Shown here: piece after piece, positions 6,380-9,154 of the stretch | Layout: each line of letters opens with the position of its first letter | How positions within the stretch are numbered: position 1 is the first letter of the stretch | Source: JAKITW01 sp041598875 | GTDB taxonomy: Bacteria; Desulfobacterota; Desulfobulbia; Desulfobulbales; BM004 | Length of the DNA stretch: 9,154 nt | Direction: 5' to 3' | Assembly: GCA_041598875.1 (NCBI GenBank) | Contig: JBFHXP010000106.1 | Span: forward strand, 1-9,154 | Notes under the pieces: generated by a model | Told to the model about the DNA's origin: nothing | The model's input: the letters and a program-made list of their open reading frames with translations, nothing else | The model's database searches: none | Position numbers and translations under genes: made by a program

Positions 6380-8916
6380 CTGTTTTCCTCTTTCCGATTC
6401 GGTACCGAGAAAACCTTATCCAGCGCCCGGGCCAGCTCCCGAACCTGGACCGGCTTAGAGAGAAATTCCCTGACACCCGCGGCCTTGGCGCTCGAAGCGT
6501 CCACCTTCTCGCTGAACCCGGTGCAGAGAATAACCGGCATATCCGGCCGGAGGGCCAGGACCTCTCCGGCCAGGACCATTCCGGTCATCTCAGGCATGGT
6601 CTGATCAGTGAGCAGCAGATCAAAATGATCCGGCTGACTGCGGAAAAGGTCCAGGGCCGCGGCGCTGCTGGTCTTGGCATGCGCCGTATAGCCAAGCCGG
6701 GTAACCATGGCCTTCATCAGCATGGCCAGTTGCGGTTCGTCATCAACCACCAGGATCTTTTGCCCGCTGCCCCGGGCAACGGTTTCCACACCGTACTCAA
6801 TCGGCACATCCGCCTCTATTTCCGGCAGCAGGACAGTAAAGGTTGCCCCCTTTCCCGGAGTGCTGGCAACTGAAATCCGCCCGCCGCAGCGGGCAACAAT
6901 GCCGTGAACCACCGACAGGCCCAGGCCGCTCCCCTTGCCCAGCTCCTTGGTGGTAAAGTAGGGATCAAAGATCCGATCCTGAATGGAGGAATCCATGCCC
7001 GTTCCGGTGTCGGCAACCTGCAGGGACAGATATTTTCCCGGGGCAAGACCCCTGTTTTCCGAATCCTCGCCTGCTGCGAGCAGAATCGGGCTGAGAACTA
7101 TTTTCAGCTGCCCGCCGCCCTCTTCCATGGCGTGAAAGGCATTGGTGCAGAGGTTCATCATCACCTGATGGATCTGCACCGGATCGGCGAGCACCGCGCC
7201 GCATTGCGGGGAGATGTCCTGGACAATCTCAATGGTTGCCGGCAGGGAGGCGCGGAGCATCTTGAGTGCCTCCTGGATAATCGGCTGCAACCGGACCGGC
7301 CGCAACTCCTTCTCCCCGTGCCGGCTGAAGGCCAGAATCTGCTGGACAAGCTCTTTGGCCCTGATTCCAGCAGTAAAGATCTCCCCGGCATATTCCCTGG
7401 CCGTGCTCTCTGCCTCGGCCCCTGTTGTGATCAACTCCGAATAGCCGATAATCGCCGCCAGGATATTGTTAAAATCATGGGCAATACCCCCGGCCAGGGT
7501 GCCGATGGCCTCCATCTTGGTTGTCTGGCGCAAACGTTCCTCTAAAAGTTCGCGTTCCCTTTCCGCCCTTTTCCGCTCGGAGATATCCCGGCCGATGGCC
7601 ACAAGTTTCGGCTCTCCGCCCTCCGGATCATTGACCCGGGCAACACTGTACTCAAAAGGAACCGCGCGGCCGTCTTTGGTCAGAAAAGAGAGTTCCACCC
7701 TCGCCTTGCCCCCGGCGAGAACCTCCCGGACCGCATCCGCCGCCTTTGCCAGATCTTCACCGGCATAATAGGATTCCGGCACCTTGAGGGCGGCGATTTC
7801 CTCGTTGCCGTACCCGCTCTTCTCCTGGAAGACCGGATTCCAGCGCAGGGCCCTGCCGGTTGCCGGATCAAACACAAAAAGGGTATCATCCAGGCCGTTG
7901 AACAGGGCGTTGACAAATTCCTTTTCCGCCCGCAACGCATCCTCGGCCTGTTTGCGTTCGCTGATGTCATGAATGATCGAGTAGAGGTACTTGCGGCCCT
8001 TGAGCTGGATCGGACCGCTGTACACCTCAACGTCACGGATGGCGCCATTTGCCAGTTTATGCTGAAAATAAAAATGATGCCGCTCTTCATCGCGGGCGCG
8101 CGCCATCTCGGCGCGGACCTTCTCCGGGGGGAGAATATTGATATCAGTGATCTTCAGGCCCAGCAACTCCTCCCGGCCATACCCGTAAAAGGCGCAGGCC
8201 GCGGAGTTGGCATCCACCACCCCGCCCGTTTCCGGATCAATGAGCAGCATCACCGAATGATTGTCGGCAAAAAGGCTGTGATAGCGGTCCTCACTCTCCG
8301 CAAGTTCCGCCCTGGTGCTCTGGAAATAGACGATCAGGATACCAACGGCAACGACAATCTCCAGGGTGGCGCCGAGAAGATATCCCCAGGGCGCAAGCCA
8401 GAGGAGGGGGTGGAGAAAGGGGTAATCCGCCTTGTGGATGCCCCAGAGGATAAAGGCCCAGCCGATGATCGGCCTGCCGATCCCGCTTCCCTTCAGGTGA
8501 CGAAGCAGGGCCACGCCGGTGGCGACATAAATCCCGCCCAGGAACAGATAGACCGGCAGGGAGGAAACAATAAACGGAGAGTCCAGCAGCCCGGTGGCCA
8601 CGATCCACGGCACCAGGACCATGGCAATCAACACCCAGAACCAACGAATCCGTCGGCCGAGAAAATCGATTGTGCCGGCAATCAGAAAGATGCCGCTTGT
8701 CAGGGCGGCAAGCTGGCTGGCGATCATCGGCCAGGGAGTGGAGTCGTTGCCGATCGCCAGGAGCATGAAGACAAAACGCAGGGCATAGAGCCCCCAGCTG
8801 AGGGTCCAGATACCCAGGAAACGTCGGCGATCATGATAATAGAGATAATAGAAGGTCAGGGTCAGGACAATGGATCCTGACAGGGTTGCGACAACTGCGG
8901 GGAAAAGCCATTCCAT
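6376..8916 (-). CDS. Kinase B: 7-TM, double-PAS hybrid histidine kinase with receiver
   Basis: The product has 846 residues. Residues 1-198 form a membrane domain collinear with that of kinase A: YLY at 24-26, W-x2-SW-x-LY-x-LRF at 37-48, LWGIHKADYPFLHP at 157-170, APWG at 175-178. PAS1 spans about 206-322 and PAS2 about 330-450; neither has the cysteine triad of kinase A. HisKA has His480 in GGIAHDFNN. The HATPase has Asn588/Asn592, DTGTGM at 636-641 and GSGLGL at 662-667. The receiver has Asp725/726, phospho-Asp771 in LLTDQTM, and Lys821. Every residue needed for phosphotransfer is present. The start has GGAAG upstream (8925-8929) and puts the first helix at the N-terminus, matching kinase A. 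The product should be an inner-membrane sensor. It precedes kinase A in the transcript, and the two could form heterodimers or sense related cues (inference). hslO ends 57 nt upstream. Confidence 0.95.
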   Translation of the reverse strand: MEWLFPAVVATLSGSIVLTLTFYYLYYHDRRRFLGIWTLSWGLYALRFVFMLLAIGNDSTPWPMIASQLAALTSGIFLIAGTIDFLGRRIRWFWVLIAMVLVPWIVATGLLDSPFIVSSLPVYLFLGGIYVATGVALLRHLKGSGIGRPIIGWAFILWGIHKADYPFLHPLLWLAPWGYLLGATLEIVVAVGILIVYFQSTRAELAESEDRYHSLFADNHSVMLLIDPETGGVVDANSAACAFYGYGREELLGLKITDINILPPEKVRAEMARARDEERHHFYFQHKLANGAIRDVEVYSGPIQLKGRKYLYSIIHDISERKQAEDALRAEKEFVNALFNGLDDTLFVFDPATGRALRWNPVFQEKSGYGNEEIAALKVPESYYAGEDLAKAADAVREVLAGGKARVELSFLTKDGRAVPFEYSVARVNDPEGGEPKLVAIGRDISERKRAERERELLEERLRQTTKMEAIGTLAGGIAHDFNNILAAIIGYSELITTGAEAESTAREYAGEIFTAGIRAKELVQQILAFSRHGEKELRPVRLQPIIQEALKMLRASLPATIEIVQDISPQCGAVLADPVQIHQVMMNLCTNAFHAMEEGGGQLKIVLSPILLAAGEDSENRGLAPGKYLSLQVADTGTGMDSSIQDRIFDPYFTTKELGKGSGLGLSVVHGIVARCGGRISVASTPGKGATFTVLLPEIEADVPIEYGVETVARGSGQKILVVDDEPQLAMLMKAMVTRLGYTAHAKTSSAAALDLFRSQPDHFDLLLTDQTMPEMTGMVLAGEVLALRPDMPVILCTGFSEKVDASSAKAAGVREFLSKPVQVRELARALDKVFSVPNRKEENR
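6386..6390 (-). promoter_or_regulatory. Ribosome binding site for kinase A inside the kinase B gene
   Basis: GAGGA on the minus strand lies six nt before the kinase A ATG (6379), inside the last codons of kinase B. Together with the ATGA stop/start overlap it fixes the kinase A start and suggests the two kinases are made in a coupled way. Confidence 0.7.
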
Positions 8917-8954
8917 AAAAACTTCTTCCTTCAGTTATGGAAAACTGTTTTGTG

Positions 8955-8972
8955 AAAAAAACAGCAGTGCTG
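8955..8972 (-). terminator. Possible weak intrinsic terminator after hslO
   Basis: On the minus strand CAGC-ACT-GCTG is followed at once by seven T (A-run at 8955-8961 on the plus strand), starting 1 nt after the hslO stop. The stem is only 4-5 bp, so termination may be partial. If it works, the kinase genes need a promoter in the remaining 40 nt or so, where I see no clear -35/-10 pair; otherwise they are read through from hslO. Confidence 0.4.
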
Positions 8973-8973
8973 G

Positions 8974-9154
8974 TTACTGCTCCTGAAAAAGGGAAATCAG
9001 GGCGGCCCGGTCAAAACAATACGGGGTATTGCAGTTATGACAGCAGACCTCCAGGGGGAAAGGCCCGTTGGCAAGAATATCCCGGCGTTCATCCTCGGGC
9101 AACGAAAAAAGCATCTCCTGGATCTGCTCCGTGTTGCACCGGCAGAAAAATTCA
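8974..9154 (-). CDS. hslO: Hsp33 redox-regulated chaperone, C-terminal zinc domain (5' end outside the window)
   Basis: The last 59 residues are visible before TAA at 8974-8976; the gene continues past the window end. The segment has the Hsp33 zinc-switch layout: F-F-C-R-C-N near the start of the visible part, a helix with EQIQEMLFSLPEDERRDIL, then G-P-F-P-L-E-V-C-C-H-N-C-N-T-P-Y-C-F-D. The CxC and CxxC pairs are the four zinc-binding cysteines whose oxidation turns Hsp33 into an active holdase chaperone in the cytoplasm. An extra Cys precedes the CHNC pair and another follows in PYCF, where the family usually has a hydrophobic residue. The ribosome-contacting N-terminal domain cannot be checked. 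The position just upstream of two sensor kinases may be chance or a shared redox-stress theme. Confidence 0.85.
   Translation of the reverse strand, partial: EFFCRCNTEQIQEMLFSLPEDERRDILANGPFPLEVCCHNCNTPYCFDRAALISLFQEQ

Noticed and set aside
7969..8880. 303-codon plus-strand ORF opposite the kinase B sensor
   Set aside because: It lies entirely antisense to a protein with clear membrane and PAS domains. Its translation is polar, Pro/Gln/Asp-rich and matches no family I know, as expected from the complement of hydrophobic helices.
8932..8947. CAGTT/AACTG inverted repeat just upstream of kinase B
   Set aside because: A five-bp stem with an A/T-rich loop is within chance and has no T-tract; it is not listed as a site.
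1..9154. tRNA, rRNA, CRISPR array, insertion sequence or integrase
   Set aside because: No cloverleaf-like segment, no regularly spaced direct repeats and no transposase or recombinase motif was seen on either strand. The only long repeated DNA is between the two kinase genes.

Overview
This window most likely comes from an anaerobic, GC-rich member of the former Deltaproteobacteria (Desulfobacterota). That is an inference from four things: PAS-rich hybrid histidine kinases, a cysteine-bearing PAS domain, a small exported tetraheme cytochrome c with an Asp-rich calcium-type loop, and a Cds6-like domain protein. No RNA gene, transposon or CRISPR array is visible.

Left part, plus strand (1-1169): the 3' end of a gene encoding a Cds6/NTF2-like C-terminal domain, then a TPM-domain lipoprotein, then a possible 47-codon ORF overlapping the lipoprotein stop as GTGA. 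Both real genes appear to act in the cell envelope. Positions 1170-1280 are a gene-poor spacer between convergent genes, containing a 7-bp inverted repeat.

The rest (1281-9154) is read entirely from the minus strand. In transcription order it holds: the 3' end of hslO (redox chaperone Hsp33), hybrid kinase B (846 aa), hybrid kinase A (974 aa, 4-nt ATGA overlap with B), a small S4-domain RNA-binding protein, a YchJ-family SEC-C protein, a triosephosphate isomerase family protein, and a secreted tetraheme cytochrome c. Gaps are 57, -4, 108, 32, 28 and 41 nt, so much of it may be cotranscribed. Weak hairpin/T-tract signals after hslO and after the S4 gene may split it.

The two kinases are tandem paralogues. 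Each has an N-terminal seven-helix membrane domain with the same motif (HKADYPFL at residues 161-168 in both), then PAS domains (three in A, two in B), HisKA, HATPase and a C-terminal receiver. No DNA-binding response regulator lies in the window. Kinase A alone has a Cys triad in its third PAS domain.

The strongest oddity is the triosephosphate isomerase family protein. It keeps the Asn/Lys, the His motif and the phosphate-binding GGS, but has Gly where the catalytic Glu of loop 6 should be. I see no clearly new multi-gene defence or mobile system. The items most worth following are the shared kinase sensor domain and the apparently Glu-less isomerase.
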